Shown: positions 22,725 through 32,431 of the stretch, piece after piece
How positions within the stretch are numbered: the stretch's first letter is position 1
Layout of the letters: the number at the start of each line of letters is the position of its first letter
NCBI GenBank assembly: GCA_018873225.1
Contig: JAEILZ010000007.1
Location: forward strand, 868,001 to 932,000
Source of the DNA: [Phialemoniopsis] sp. UDSM-2020
Taxonomy: Eukaryota > Ascomycota > Sordariomycetes > Thyridiales > Thyridiaceae
Direction of reading: 5' to 3'
DNA: 64,000 bases
Made by a program: the position numbers and the translations under genes
The notes under the pieces: generated by a model
Told to the model about the DNA's origin: nothing
Database searches by the model: none
What the model saw: the letters and a program-made list of their open reading frames with translations, nothing else

Positions 22725-24749
22725 TCAGGATTTGAGGTCCGTCTTTCCGCCATGACCCTGCTGGTGATTCGCCTCAATCTTCTGCTGATCCTCATAGCTG
22801 GTAAGCCTTTTGAATGGAATGACGAGGCACCACAGCACGGCAAAGACCGTCGCAGCCAGAGAGTATATATAGACATCCTTGATGCCTGTCATGTAAGCAT
22901 CTAGAATCGCATCTAGGTCGACACCACTGAAGACGGTCCGGATCTCAGAGGCCCCAGTGAAGAGGACGGCTCCTGGATCGATGGATGGCCTTATCTCCTG
23001 GAGCCTCTGAACAATACGGTTCGAGAACAAGGATTGAGCAGAAAGGACAAAGTACGTCCCAACCACGGGTTGTGCCACTAACGCAGTCTTAGATTGATAC
23101 CTTGGTGCATATTCGTGCAGGATAGGAAACTTACTAAACGCGATGCCCATCAAAGTGCCGAGATTCTGAGGCTTTGCAAAGCTCTGTAGTGCATTGATCG
23201 GGACCTGATTTGCAATGCCTAGCCCAAATCCGAGGGGTATCTGGGCTCCAATGGACCACGCTTCAGACGAATGAGTGTCCAGAGCATACAGCAAACCTGC
23301 CCCGATCACTGCAAACAGCGACCCCGCGAGCTCGACAGGTTGGAGGTGTCGCGTCTTTCCGATGACTCCACCACTGACGACAGACTGAATACCGTAGGCC
23401 AAAGGTCAGCTTCCAGGCTCTCTGAGCCCATAACAGGAACCTTGGAGAGGAAATGGACTCACCCCGAGAGCGAAGAATGCCACTGTGGGAAGATTATAGA
23501 TACCTCTGGTGATGGCAGATGTACCTTGAACGGACTGGAAGTAGAGTGGTAAATAAAACATAAACTGGAAGTTGGCAATTTGGGAACTGTTCGAGATGAG
23601 AGACGTCAGACTCACCGTCAAATGAGTTGGCTACGTGGCATGGGAACTTACAAGACAGCGTAAAGAACGTGTGACCAAACAAAGCGTGGCTTGAGAAGTC
23701 GGAATGGCAGCATGGCGTAGTCCTTTTGCCACCACTCAACAAAACCGAGGGCGACGGTCAATGCGAACCAGAGGACAAGTGTCGCAACCACGGACCCATC
23801 GGACCAAGGCTTGGTCAAGCCACCCCACTGCATAGCCAGACTAAAGCAAACGATCGAGGATAGAAACAGGGAGAACCCAAGAAGATCCAAGTGAAGGAAG
23901 ATCTCGGTCCAGGTAGCAGGTTCGGGCTTACGTCGCTCGCGCAGAAAAATCAGTTGTAGGATGATGGCAACGCCTGAGTTCATGTGAGAAGATGAGCAAC
24001 GCGAGGGAAGGTTGTGTGGGTGGAGGATGCTGGCCTCCGACAGGAAGATTGACCCAGAAGCACCATCGCCAGGAGACTTCGGTTGTGAACACGGCGCCTA
24101 GCAGAGGACCGATGACAGTTGATAACATCAGAACCCCAATCCACAAGCCCAGTAGAAGCGGGCGTTTCTTCGGCTCTGCTGTGTGATTGATGATGACTGA
24201 AGATCCTCCCAGAGTGCCAGAGCAGCCCCAGCCTTGGATAGCACGGCCGACGATGAAAGCGATGATGTTGGGAGCCGCCGCAGCCAGGACACTTCCAACC
24301 AGATATAGACCAAGCGCCGTCATGTATACGAAAGGCACGGGGAAGTACATGTACATCTTGCCCCACAAGGCTGATGTGGCAGCGACAGTGAGGAAGATGC
24401 CGCCGCTGTACCAGCCGATGTCCTGCAAACTATGAAAGTCGTCGGTGATGGCCGGGATGGCGGTAGCAACGATGCCCTGGCGAGAATCAGTCAGTACAAT
24501 CATCCGAGGTGTCCTAGTTGTTCAGATCTCAGGAAGAGGACTCACCAAGTCCAAGGCTGCAATCAAAGGGCTCATGTTCACCGTGATCATGATCATCAAC
24601 AAGCGAAAGCCAGTGATGTATGAATTTTCATGATTGTTGGGACCCATGACTTTTCCCTGGCGCTCAGTAATCGTATCTTCTTTTTCGACATTGCCTCTTT
24701 CATCAACTTGAGAGTTGGTAGACTCGATTCTTGAAGCTTCGGGGCGCAT
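22725..24749 (-). CDS. Major facilitator superfamily drug:H+ antiporter (14-TM type)
   Basis: Six exons (24546-24749, 24035-24476, 23652-23973, 23463-23586, 23135-23384, 22725-23077) give 564 aa. Family landmarks are LDLGIVATAIPAI in helix 1, GRAIQGWGCSGTLGG (the motif C region), RWCFWVNLPVGG after helix 6, and about 14 hydrophobic segments, as in TRI12-like exporters. The N-terminal 45 residues are hydrophilic and cytosolic. Intron 2 (23974-24034) is needed to keep frame but has an irregular donor, G|GCCAGC, with GC instead of GT. The intron 23078-23134 is 57 nt, so retaining it also leaves the frame open. The role is export of small toxic or secondary metabolites through the plasma membrane; the substrate is unknown and no biosynthetic cluster is adjacent. 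Confidence 0.85.
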
Positions 24750-25426
24750 CTCGGTGGTGATTTAGGTAGAAGTGTTGGAGGATCGCTTGCTTGTTTCTCA
24801 TTGGCTTTACCACGCCGCCTTCATATTCGTCGGTGTCACATCTCCATCCATCAAGGTAATCGAAGCAGCGAAGTCTGTCATTATTGTACTTCATTCAATA
24901 CTATCACTATCAACTACGACTTCTTTTCTGCCTCTGATATGCTTCTACCTTTAGCTTGGCCTTCGCATGGTTTTCCTAATCGAGCTTGTGTAATGTCTTT
25001 GCTGTGTTCCTGCTTTGCCTCCAGTATCTCGCGGCTTTTACCCCAAAGAGCCTAGAATGATCAATTCAACGTTCTACGTAGACCCTGCACGGATGAATCG
25101 GCATGCACGTTTGACTAAGGAGTTGAGCCGAAGTCTTCATATAAACGGGGTTCATGACTAAACTGGACAGGGCTACCATTTGGGTCGAAGGATAGATTTG
25201 TAAAATCAGCCCAACTTCGCCCCGACTGTCAAATGACCAACCGTGGACCAAAGCACTTTGCAGCAGGGATCTCACTATTGGTTTAGAAGTTCAGAGCAAG
25301 AAAATGATCCGTAAATCGTTTTCAGGTGCGAATAAATAAAAACATGTACCCAGACCCGTTTTAGCGCAGCAGAGGCTCGGCCACGAGACCTGAACACGCT
25401 GTCTTGTTAATGATTTGCTCTGGAGG
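24750..25426. other. Intergenic region
   Basis: About 680 nt with no gene seen. It contains the MFS promoter and the 3' flank of the HET gene. Confidence 0.5.
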
Positions 25427-27451
25427 CTATATCGCCAACTGCCAGCCGCGGCTTTCATCCCGCATAAAATGTACACCATTGGCTACCATCGTTGATTGTG
25501 AAGCTCGACATACTCGGGTGCGTAAGATGCTCTGGACCCCTTTTTCGTGGCTCTCCCACTCTCCGTAATAGACTTTGAGTTCCGGTTGCAGATGGATCGC
25601 TAGTAGATCTTCTATGTCCCAATCTACCGCAAATTGAGCTGCACTGGACTCACAGCATTCATAGTCGACCACTGACTGAATTCCCTGGCCTACGATCGAC
25701 CAATGTTGGTGGCCAGATTGAATATTTGTTTGTCTCACCACTAGACAAACCGAAAGTTTCCCACCCCTACTGACTTTTGTGGATCGGTAAGGCCTCAGTA
25801 AAATCCAGTCGCCAGCTTCCGTCTCCATTGGCAGCAAGATATCACCAAACCGACCAAATATTCCGCCCCTCTTGCTAGACGACTTCAAGACGTGGAACTC
25901 ATCTTCAATAAGGAGGTCTGCTTTGTAGTTGATGGAGGTTTCGGACCATTCACACCAGCAATCAGAGCGATGGATTACCGGTAGTCGTACAGCAAATTGT
26001 TCGTCAATCTTCCAGCCAAACCAGAGCTCAACAGGAGCTCGTATGACCTGTTCAAGAATCCCTGGTGTCCTGCCATTTGGAGTATCTGCTTTTCGTAGTT
26101 CCAGAAGCTCGCGTACTTCGAAGTGTGTCGAGGCTGTGGCCCCAGATCTCACGTCGCTGGACATTTTGACACTCACTTGCAAGGCGGCAATAATTTGCCC
26201 AATGATCCGATTGAACTGATCACACGGTGCAGGGAAGAGGCGATCAACTGTTCCCGGCAGCTGGTCGTATATTCCCAGAAGCTTCGTTGTCAGCTGTAAC
26301 GGCCCAATCGAGTAGTCCGGGGAAATGGGCGCGACTTCGCCCCAGTCTAACACGGCGAAAAGAGCATATAGGCGATCCAAGATGTTCTCACAATGCAGTG
26401 ATTGCGTCGTCTTCAGAGCTAGACTCAAATTGATGCGGAAGCCTTCACCACACCCGTAGCCCAGAATATCTGAAACTCGGGATGACTTAAAACTGACTCC
26501 ATCGCGATACCGGCATAATGGTCTGAATCGCGTTGTTTTCGCAAAAGTCTTGATAATATGCACCCCCTGCATTTTCATCGGCCGCAGCCAACAAGAAAGG
26601 CAAGAAGTGGGCTTCGGCCCCCGTAGCAACTCCAATATGCGCGAGTGTTCTTGGTGGGTTTGTGATTGCCATTCCCAACTCAAAAGCAGATCAAAAGACC
26701 TGATCAAGACCATCGATAGGGAACTCTGGCCACAAAGGACAGTCAGAGCTGAAGCAAGGAACAATTCCTGGAAGATCCAGAGTCTTGAGAAGTAAGGCCG
26801 GTTGAGAATCTTGCCATGGGCTGCTACCAGTTTCTGAAGCCTACGCCCACCTTGGCGCCATTTCCAAGCTGTAATGGACCATCGCAAGTGACTTAGACCA
26901 ATGGTACTCTGGGCCCAATCGGCGTAAGGTTTAGTGTTCTGAGTCGATAGTAAGCGATAGGCGTCTGTGAAGAATTTAATCTCTCGCTCTAGACATTCCA
27001 TATAAAAATGACTGTCGTCAGAATGCGGGCCAATGCAAGCGAGCACCTGCAAAGCCCTCGAAAAGATCTTGTCCATCATTGCTACCTGTTGGCCCTTCTC
27101 CGCATTATTGGTTTGGTCAATACAGATAGCATCAATCCAGTAAACGCCGTTCATACTATGCCGACCTGCCTGTCGAAGAACATATTCGCAGTTGCTTCGG
27201 ACGCATATCACCTGCTCGTTCACATCGATGAAAGACTTGGAAGCTGGGTCACCCCAGGTGTACGATATCGCCTCATAGGGTGGAGCCTCGTCGAAGAGTA
27301 CTGTCGTGAGCGCGCACCGGATAGCTCTTGGGCCATGCGACTCTCCAAGGTCGTCGATAACGCGAAGCAGTCTGATGTATGTATTCTCGCTCGGCAGACT
27401 GTCGTAACAGAAAGGTCGGGCTGTAGAGCCGTCAGTTGTTGCCAAAGACAT
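25427..27451 (-). CDS. HET-domain (heterokaryon incompatibility) protein
   Basis: One uninterrupted 674-aa exon. The HET domain occupies about residues 55-210, with the three classic blocks: YEAISYTWGD (59-68), the CVRSNCEYVLRQ region (83-94), and WIDAICIDQTNNAEKGQQVAMM (from 105), then LACIG and the FSRLWIFQE block near 235. The later part (DRLYALFAVLDW, then ISPDYSIGPLQLTTKLL) is the usual extension of these proteins. In the family such proteins trigger programmed cell death when activated by an allorecognition partner. HET domains are structurally related to TIR-like folds, but I see no independent proof of an enzymatic activity here. A decayed HET fragment lies 0.7 kb upstream on the same strand. 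Confidence 0.92.
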   Translation of the reverse strand: MSLATTDGSTARPFCYDSLPSENTYIRLLRVIDDLGESHGPRAIRCALTTVLFDEAPPYEAISYTWGDPASKSFIDVNEQVICVRSNCEYVLRQAGRHSMNGVYWIDAICIDQTNNAEKGQQVAMMDKIFSRALQVLACIGPHSDDSHFYMECLEREIKFFTDAYRLLSTQNTKPYADWAQSTIGLSHLRWSITAWKWRQGGRRLQKLVAAHGKILNRPYFSRLWIFQELFLASALTVLCGQSSLSMVLIRSFDLLLSWEWQSQTHQEHSRILELLRGPKPTSCLSCWLRPMKMQGVHIIKTFAKTTRFRPLCRYRDGVSFKSSRVSDILGYGCGEGFRINLSLALKTTQSLHCENILDRLYALFAVLDWGEVAPISPDYSIGPLQLTTKLLGIYDQLPGTVDRLFPAPCDQFNRIIGQIIAALQVSVKMSSDVRSGATASTHFEVRELLELRKADTPNGRTPGILEQVIRAPVELWFGWKIDEQFAVRLPVIHRSDCWCEWSETSINYKADLLIEDEFHVLKSSSKRGGIFGRFGDILLPMETEAGDWILLRPYRSTKVSRGGKLSVCLVVRQTNIQSGHQHWSIVGQGIQSVVDYECCESSAAQFAVDWDIEDLLAIHLQPELKVYYGEWESHEKGVQSILRTRVCRASQSTMVANGVHFMRDESRGWQLAI

Positions 27452-28124
27452 GGTCAGAATGGCCCTTGTTTGAGCTGACGCATAGGCGTCTCGGTTGCGA
27501 AGCAGGTCTGCTTGATCGGATGCTGTTCTTGCCCGTCAACGATCATTTGAGGGGTTTGCGTCAATCAGGCTGTCAGACCAGCGGGGCATGCAGGTCTCGT
27601 GACTTCAGCCTCGCTTTGGGCTGCTGCCTGAAGTAAGCCGATTTGTGCTCAACATGCGTCTGCCCAATCAGCAGGCGGACCGTCTAGATACGTGCGAATC
27701 ATCTCCAAAACCCTGCCACTGTATCGTCAAACCTGACCCTTTTTAGAGACCAGTATTTTCAAACCGAACTCAGGTGAAATCCTTGACCCTGTACTGTCTA
27801 GGGCTTGGGTTACGTATGTGCATTGCACGGACGAATCGTGCAGGTGACGGGGTGTTTCTGACGAGAACACAAGGAACATTTGACACATCTAGCCAGTGTC
27901 ATGAGAAGAAAGTGTATGAGCTCGCTTCCGCTGTGGAAGTTAAGCTGCAAATATTGAGACTCAATTCTACACTTTGTCTTGGTCTCCTTTCGGTCATATG
28001 TCGGATTTTGTTAAGGTTGAAACCACAGAGCGAGGCTTAACCACAGTAATCCCAATAAGTCATGATCTTCATGTCTGGTAAACCAATATGAATCCATTCC
28101 CAGATTTGGTGGACGAAAAGCTCT
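27452..28124. other. Intergenic region upstream of HET gene
   Basis: Apart from the HET relic to its right, I see no gene. Confidence 0.45.
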
Positions 28125-28244
28125 GTGGTTGTAGATACTTAAAGCATTATTGACAAGCTGCAACGGCCCAGTCTGAGCGTCGGATAAAACGGTATTTATC
28201 TCCCCGCATTTCAACTGGGCTGGAACGCCGTAAACGACATCCAA
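28125..28244 (-). pseudogene. Relic of a HET-domain gene
   Basis: About 40 codons (LDVVYGVPAQLKCGEINTVL, then SDAQTGPLQLVNNALSIY) align by eye with residues about 354-394 of the neighbouring HET protein (LDRLYALFAVLDWGEVAPIS, then PDYSIGPLQLTTKLLGIY), sharing the GPLQL core and spacing. The frame has TAA just upstream, and downstream sequence loses similarity, so only a fragment survives. It lies on the same strand as the intact gene and 0.7 kb upstream of it, suggesting an old tandem duplicate. The similarity is modest and should be tested. Confidence 0.5.
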
Positions 28245-28769
28245 GACCTTTTACAGGGCGGTACTACTATGAGTGCCAAATGCAAGTTGATGTGAGACAT
28301 TTAGTCCACAACCCACATATTAAAGTAATGTTAAACCCATTATGCATAGCGACAAAACCTTTCCCGATCGGATTACGGTTGAAATATGTGATTCACTTTC
28401 AATCATATGGCTTTTTGCGGCTAGATGGGTTTGAAATGCGTCGCGTGTCGTGTCTGTGTAGCCACCAACTTATTCCTTGTCGTGATTCACTGTGCCGCGA
28501 CACGAGACACAAAGCTTATCAATCTACACAGCTTTTGCTATGGCGGTCGGGGTGATCGTCTGAGAAAAGTCTCCGAGTTCACGCAGTCGGGATCAATTTC
28601 AAGGTAATATGATTCCGCCACTTCGGTCTTAACCTCCTTGCTGCGTAAACTCCGTCGACAGCGGTTCGAATAAATTCCACAACATGGCTACTAGTCGTCA
28701 TTCTCACTATGTATATAGAGGAAAATCAATAAATATTGTATATCAACCAGGCTCTCTCATACTACTACC
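28245..28769. other. Promoter region of the aldo/keto reductase gene
   Basis: No gene is seen. TATATA at 28712-28717 lies about 55 nt upstream of the reductase ATG and is a plausible core promoter element. Confidence 0.4.
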
Positions 28770-29965
28770 ATGGCTGCTGTTACCCTTCCTCAGCGACTAA
28801 GGCAGTCGCTGGAGTTAACTAAGGTGCAATATCGTCAACTTGGAAGGTCAGGTCTGCGCGTCTCGGTACCTGTACTCGGATGCATGGGCTTTGGCGACCA
28901 ACACTATCCCGTGGGCACTAGAGGAAGAACAGGTATGGCTGGATCTTGCAAGCCGGATACGCGATCATATGGTGCTGATGAGGCGCGAATGTCTAGGCCT
29001 TACCCATACTGAAAGCCGCCTATGACAGGGGGCTAAATACATGGGACACAGCCAATGCTTACTCGAATGGAGCATCTGAGGTTATCATCGGTAAGGCAAT
29101 CAAGGAGTACAACATTCCACGAGAGAAGCTTGTCATCCTCACGAAATGCAACTTTGCTGTGGGAGAAACACCAGGTGTGTCATACTATAGTCCTATTTAC
29201 CCCGTCCTCATGCTCAAGTTCGATATAGCGGAGCAGCAATTCGTCTACTATGCCAAGTTCAACCGCTTCAAGGACTACCAGAATCAGTTTGGTCTCTCGC
29301 GTACAGCAATCTTCAATCAAGTAGAGGCTTCACTGAAGCGGCTCAACACAACGTACATCGATCTGCTCCAGATCCACAGATTCGATGCTTCGGTGCCCAT
29401 GGAGGAGACGATGAAGGCTCTGCACGACCTCGTCCAGGTAGGTAAAGTCCGCTATATCGGAGCCAGCAGCATGTGGGCAACCCAATTCGCCCAGCTTCAA
29501 TTCTGCGCAGAGAGGAACGGTTGGACCAAATTTGTGAGCATCCAGAACCAATACAACCTCCTCTACCGCGAAGAGGAGCGCGAGATGATCCGGTTCTGCA
29601 ACGAAACTGGCGTGGGGCTAATTCCTTGGGCTCCGCTGTGTCGCGGACATCTGGCACAACCTCGGTCGAGCGAAACAGCTAGAGCATCATCTGACTCTGT
29701 CATGACGACGGGGGGACATGGGACTTCTGCTGTCGACCTCAAGATTATCGACCGGGCGGCGGAGATTGCTGCGAAGCGGGAGTGGCCGATGGCGCACGTG
29801 GCTCTTGCGTGGATCAACAGGAGGGTCACAAGTCCTATTATTGGTTGCAGCAATTTAAAGAGGCTTGAAGAGGCTGTCGAAAGTAACGGAAAGGTGCTGA
29901 CGGACGACGAAGAGAAGTATCTCGAAGAACTGTACGAGCCGAGACCTGTTTTTGGCCATGTATAA
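28770..29965 (+). pseudogene. Aldo/keto reductase with a single-nucleotide frameshift in exon 1
   Basis: Exons 28770-28932, 28997-29174 and 29229-29965 reconstruct an aldo/keto reductase close to the fungal versiconal hemiacetal acetate reductase-like group. Landmarks are QLGRSGLRVSVPVLGCMGFG, then [17 protein letters not shown] with catalytic Asp and Tyr, [36 protein letters not shown] and [14 protein letters not shown]. Exon 1 has 163 nt where a multiple of 3 is needed. After GDQHYP the frame slips, and WALEEEQ continues in another frame up to the GTATGG donor. This is a 1-nt insertion or 2-nt deletion near 28905-28915. Exons 2 and 3 are clean. The ATG context (ACCATGG) and a TATA box at 28712 look intact. 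The gene is either recently inactivated or there is a base-call error. The product would be a cytosolic NADPH-dependent carbonyl reductase. Confidence 0.85.
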
Positions 29966-30233
29966 CCCACTACACAAAAAGATAGCAATATCAGTATTAG
30001 CTAGTGCCGAAGAGTCCGTGATGGGGGTTCTGTGACGGAAACTTTGGGGATAATTCTCTTCTGGATCAAACATGTTGTCTCATAAAGTGGTACATTTGAC
30101 ACGCAGTTGAATGTCATGAACTCTGACAACCATGAAGTTCAAGCGATTTGACTTGAATCCATTCCCAAATGGTTGCCCAGGCTGAGATGGTTGCATGAGC
30201 AGGGATAAGCAGCTTGACCTAGGTGAAGCTTGG

Positions 30234-30239
30234 TTAGCC
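30234..30239 (-). promoter_or_regulatory. XlnR/Xyr1-type GGCTAA site upstream of GH43
   Basis: TTAGCC on the plus strand (GGCTAA on the minus) lies about 270 nt before the GH43 ATG. This is the core site bound by xylanolytic activators of the XlnR/Xyr1 family. A six-base match has a high chance rate; the context makes it worth listing. Confidence 0.3.
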
Positions 30240-30333
30240 CGACTTCGCCGCACGCTCCAACGGTCTCTTTACGTCAATTTGAGGGGTATTGTGGGTCGAC
30301 AGGTAGCATCGAACAGGGGACAAGGTATCGCGC

Positions 30334-30345
30334 CCCCGCCCCCAG
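30334..30345 (-). promoter_or_regulatory. Paired CreA-type sites upstream of GH43
   Basis: Two close matches to the minus-strand form of SYGGRG (CCCCGC at 30334-30339 and CCCCAG at 30340-30345) sit about 160 nt before the GH43 ATG. Paired CreA/Cre1 sites usually mediate carbon catabolite repression. This is a motif-level inference. Confidence 0.35.
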
Positions 30346-30410
30346 CCGACCAGTTTCGGTCCATGATCCGCCAGGAACAGCGAGACCGCCGAGAGAAAGG
30401 CCGCCCCCGA

Positions 30411-30417
30411 TATATAA
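30411..30417 (+). promoter_or_regulatory. TATA box of the GH43 gene
   Basis: TATATAA lies 94 nt before the ATG at 30505, consistent with a core promoter and a short 5' leader. Confidence 0.45.
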
Positions 30418-30504
30418 TTGACGCGAATCCCCACCGTCTGCGGCGCGGCCTCTGTTGAGAGGGTATTTCTAGATGGGTTGTCCTGTCGAGGAACTGCAGT
30501 CAAA

Positions 30505-32268
30505 ATGCGGACTCTTAATATCCTGTCAGCGTTTGCTCTGCTAAGTCGCACTGTCATGGCAGGCGTCGTGAGCAGAGATAATGGGGCGGACGGCCAAGTT
30601 CCCCAGTTCCACAACTCGGCTAGTCACGTAGCGGCAGACCCGTACGCGTTCTGGGACGCCAAAAGTAGTCAATACTACGTCTACTCGACCGAGGGCGCTG
30701 ACGACGGATACCACTTTGCCATCTACAGCAGCCCGGACCTGGCAACATGGCACAAACAGCCAGGCGGTGTCCTAAAGGCATGCTACGATGCGAAGATGAA
30801 CCCGATCGAGGGCGGCCAAGCATGCTGGGCTCGCGATTGGTTCTGGGCCCCAGAGACGTACTACAATGAGAAGACGGGATGGTACTTTTTCTTCTTTGCC
30901 GGACGCCTGCTCGAGAATAAGACCGCCGAGTATTTCCGCTACTCCAAGTTCGAAGAGCCCTCTAAGATTGGGGTGGCAGTGTCTCGTTCGCCGACTGGAC
31001 CCTTCAAGGAGATCGAGTCCAAGCCAATCGACTGGTACCCGTTTGACCCGAACTACCATGACATCAATCTCATCATGGACCAGAAGCAAATGCTGCCTCC
31101 GCAAAGCCTCGAAGAGGGACAGACAGCGCCCAAGGGCACATTCATTCCTACCATCGACGTCAACATCTTCTTCGACGAGGATGACCGTATTTACCTCTAC
31201 GCGTCGCGAAACGCGTATCGAAACTGGAACTGGGATGCCACGCTTGGCAAATACATTGAGGAGTCAAACATTATCATGGTCGAGCTGGCGCGGGAATGGT
31301 GGGACGACCCGACCGCGTGCACCATGCCCGAGATTATCCCGTCGGAGGTCAATGCCCATGCCAAAGACGCCCCCAAGCTGCCTTGCAACATCGCGTCATA
31401 CAACGGCACCGGCGAGCTTGGCCGACCGCCACGAAAGGACGGATGGAGGACTGTCATCTCATACGGCGCCGATCCTCAAGAGTGGGAGAACTTCCACGTC
31501 AACGACTACGAGAAGTACAACGGGACCAAGAAGGACCGGCGCTGGTCAGAAGGCAGTACCATCATTCGCCGATCTGGCGCGAATGGGAAGCCGGTGTATC
31601 TGCTCACGTACAGCGCCAACAACTTCGAAGCTTCCAACTACGGAGTCGGCTTTGCGACGGCAGAGTCGCCCTTTGGCCCCTTCAAAAAAGCGTCGACCAA
31701 CCCAGTACTCTCGCAGCTCCCTGATGGTGCACACCCGATCTACTCCACTGGTCACGGAAGCATTGTTGCGTCTCCGCCAAATGACTTGTCCGAAACGGTC
31801 GGCGCGCAAGAAGTCACGCTTCGAACTCTGGAGGGTCAGGAGCTGTTCTACGTTCACCATGCGCGCAACGACACGGCGAGCGACCGCTCTATTTACACGA
31901 CGCGGATGACGCTCAAGACGACGGATCTCAAGTTCGGTAGCGACGACGCCATCAGCATGCACCTGACGGCACTGGACCAGCCACTGCCGCAGAACACGTA
32001 CCCGATCGCTATCGAGTCTAAGCGCGATGGAAATGAGTTTACGGTGCGAGTAGCCTCGAAGCCAGGGGCGTCATTTGATCTCACCGAAGGCTCCAACAGA
32101 GTCGTCGCTCTTCCTGGCGATGTTCAGGCCACCTCGATACAAGCCAAGCAAGATGGATCATTTACTCTCGCGTTTGGAGATGCTTCAGAGGTCACCGGCC
32201 TTGCTTATCAACGGTTGAGCGTGGACGGCACATGGGCAACTGTTGATGCCGAACAGCATGATCTGTGA
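30505..32268 (+). CDS. Secreted glycoside hydrolase family 43 (beta-xylosidase/arabinofuranosidase type)
   Basis: One exon, 587 aa from the ATG at 30505, which opens a signal peptide (MRTLNILSAFALLSRTVMAG). Earlier in-frame codons lack such a leader, so this start is preferred. The five-bladed propeller motifs are present: general base Asp45 in HVAADPYAFWD, WAPETYY (114-120), the pKa-modulating Asp218 in FIPTIDVNIFFDED, and the general acid Glu349 in RRWSEGSTIIRR. The enzyme is expected to remove xylose or arabinose residues from hemicellulose outside the cell. About 110 C-terminal residues extend beyond the propeller and may form a beta-sandwich. Promoter motifs for xylanolytic activation and carbon repression lie upstream. 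With the GH3 enzyme at 16.3-18.7 kb it could act on xylo-oligosaccharides. Confidence 0.92.
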   Translation: MRTLNILSAFALLSRTVMAGVVSRDNGADGQVPQFHNSASHVAADPYAFWDAKSSQYYVYSTEGADDGYHFAIYSSPDLATWHKQPGGVLKACYDAKMNPIEGGQACWARDWFWAPETYYNEKTGWYFFFFAGRLLENKTAEYFRYSKFEEPSKIGVAVSRSPTGPFKEIESKPIDWYPFDPNYHDINLIMDQKQMLPPQSLEEGQTAPKGTFIPTIDVNIFFDEDDRIYLYASRNAYRNWNWDATLGKYIEESNIIMVELAREWWDDPTACTMPEIIPSEVNAHAKDAPKLPCNIASYNGTGELGRPPRKDGWRTVISYGADPQEWENFHVNDYEKYNGTKKDRRWSEGSTIIRRSGANGKPVYLLTYSANNFEASNYGVGFATAESPFGPFKKASTNPVLSQLPDGAHPIYSTGHGSIVASPPNDLSETVGAQEVTLRTLEGQELFYVHHARNDTASDRSIYTTRMTLKTTDLKFGSDDAISMHLTALDQPLPQNTYPIAIESKRDGNEFTVRVASKPGASFDLTEGSNRVVALPGDVQATSIQAKQDGSFTLAFGDASEVTGLAYQRLSVDGTWATVDAEQHDL

Positions 32269-32431
32269 ATAAGAACTCCGTTCCTAGGAAGCCATGTACA
32301 TAGTTAAAAGACACTTATGCGTATGCATCATGCAGTGACGCCACTGAAAGCTTCATTGTGTGTGTGCACGTCTTGATATAAAGTTCAGTTCATATTACAT
32401 ATATATAGCTATACGAGGCAATATCGGGACT

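Larger units (their letters stand above)
29966..30504. other. Intergenic and promoter region of the GH43 gene
   Basis: No gene is seen; candidate regulatory sites inside it are listed separately. The 616-codon open frame begins at 30418, but the region before the signal-peptide ATG at 30505 is not coding-like. Confidence 0.5.

Noticed and set aside
28640..28680. GGTTCGAAT resembling a tRNA T-arm
   Set aside because: No matching acceptor, D-arm or anticodon arm around it.
30866..31909. 347-codon plus-strand frame inside the GH43 gene
   Set aside because: Ser/Thr/Arg-rich shadow of the GH43 coding sequence in another frame.
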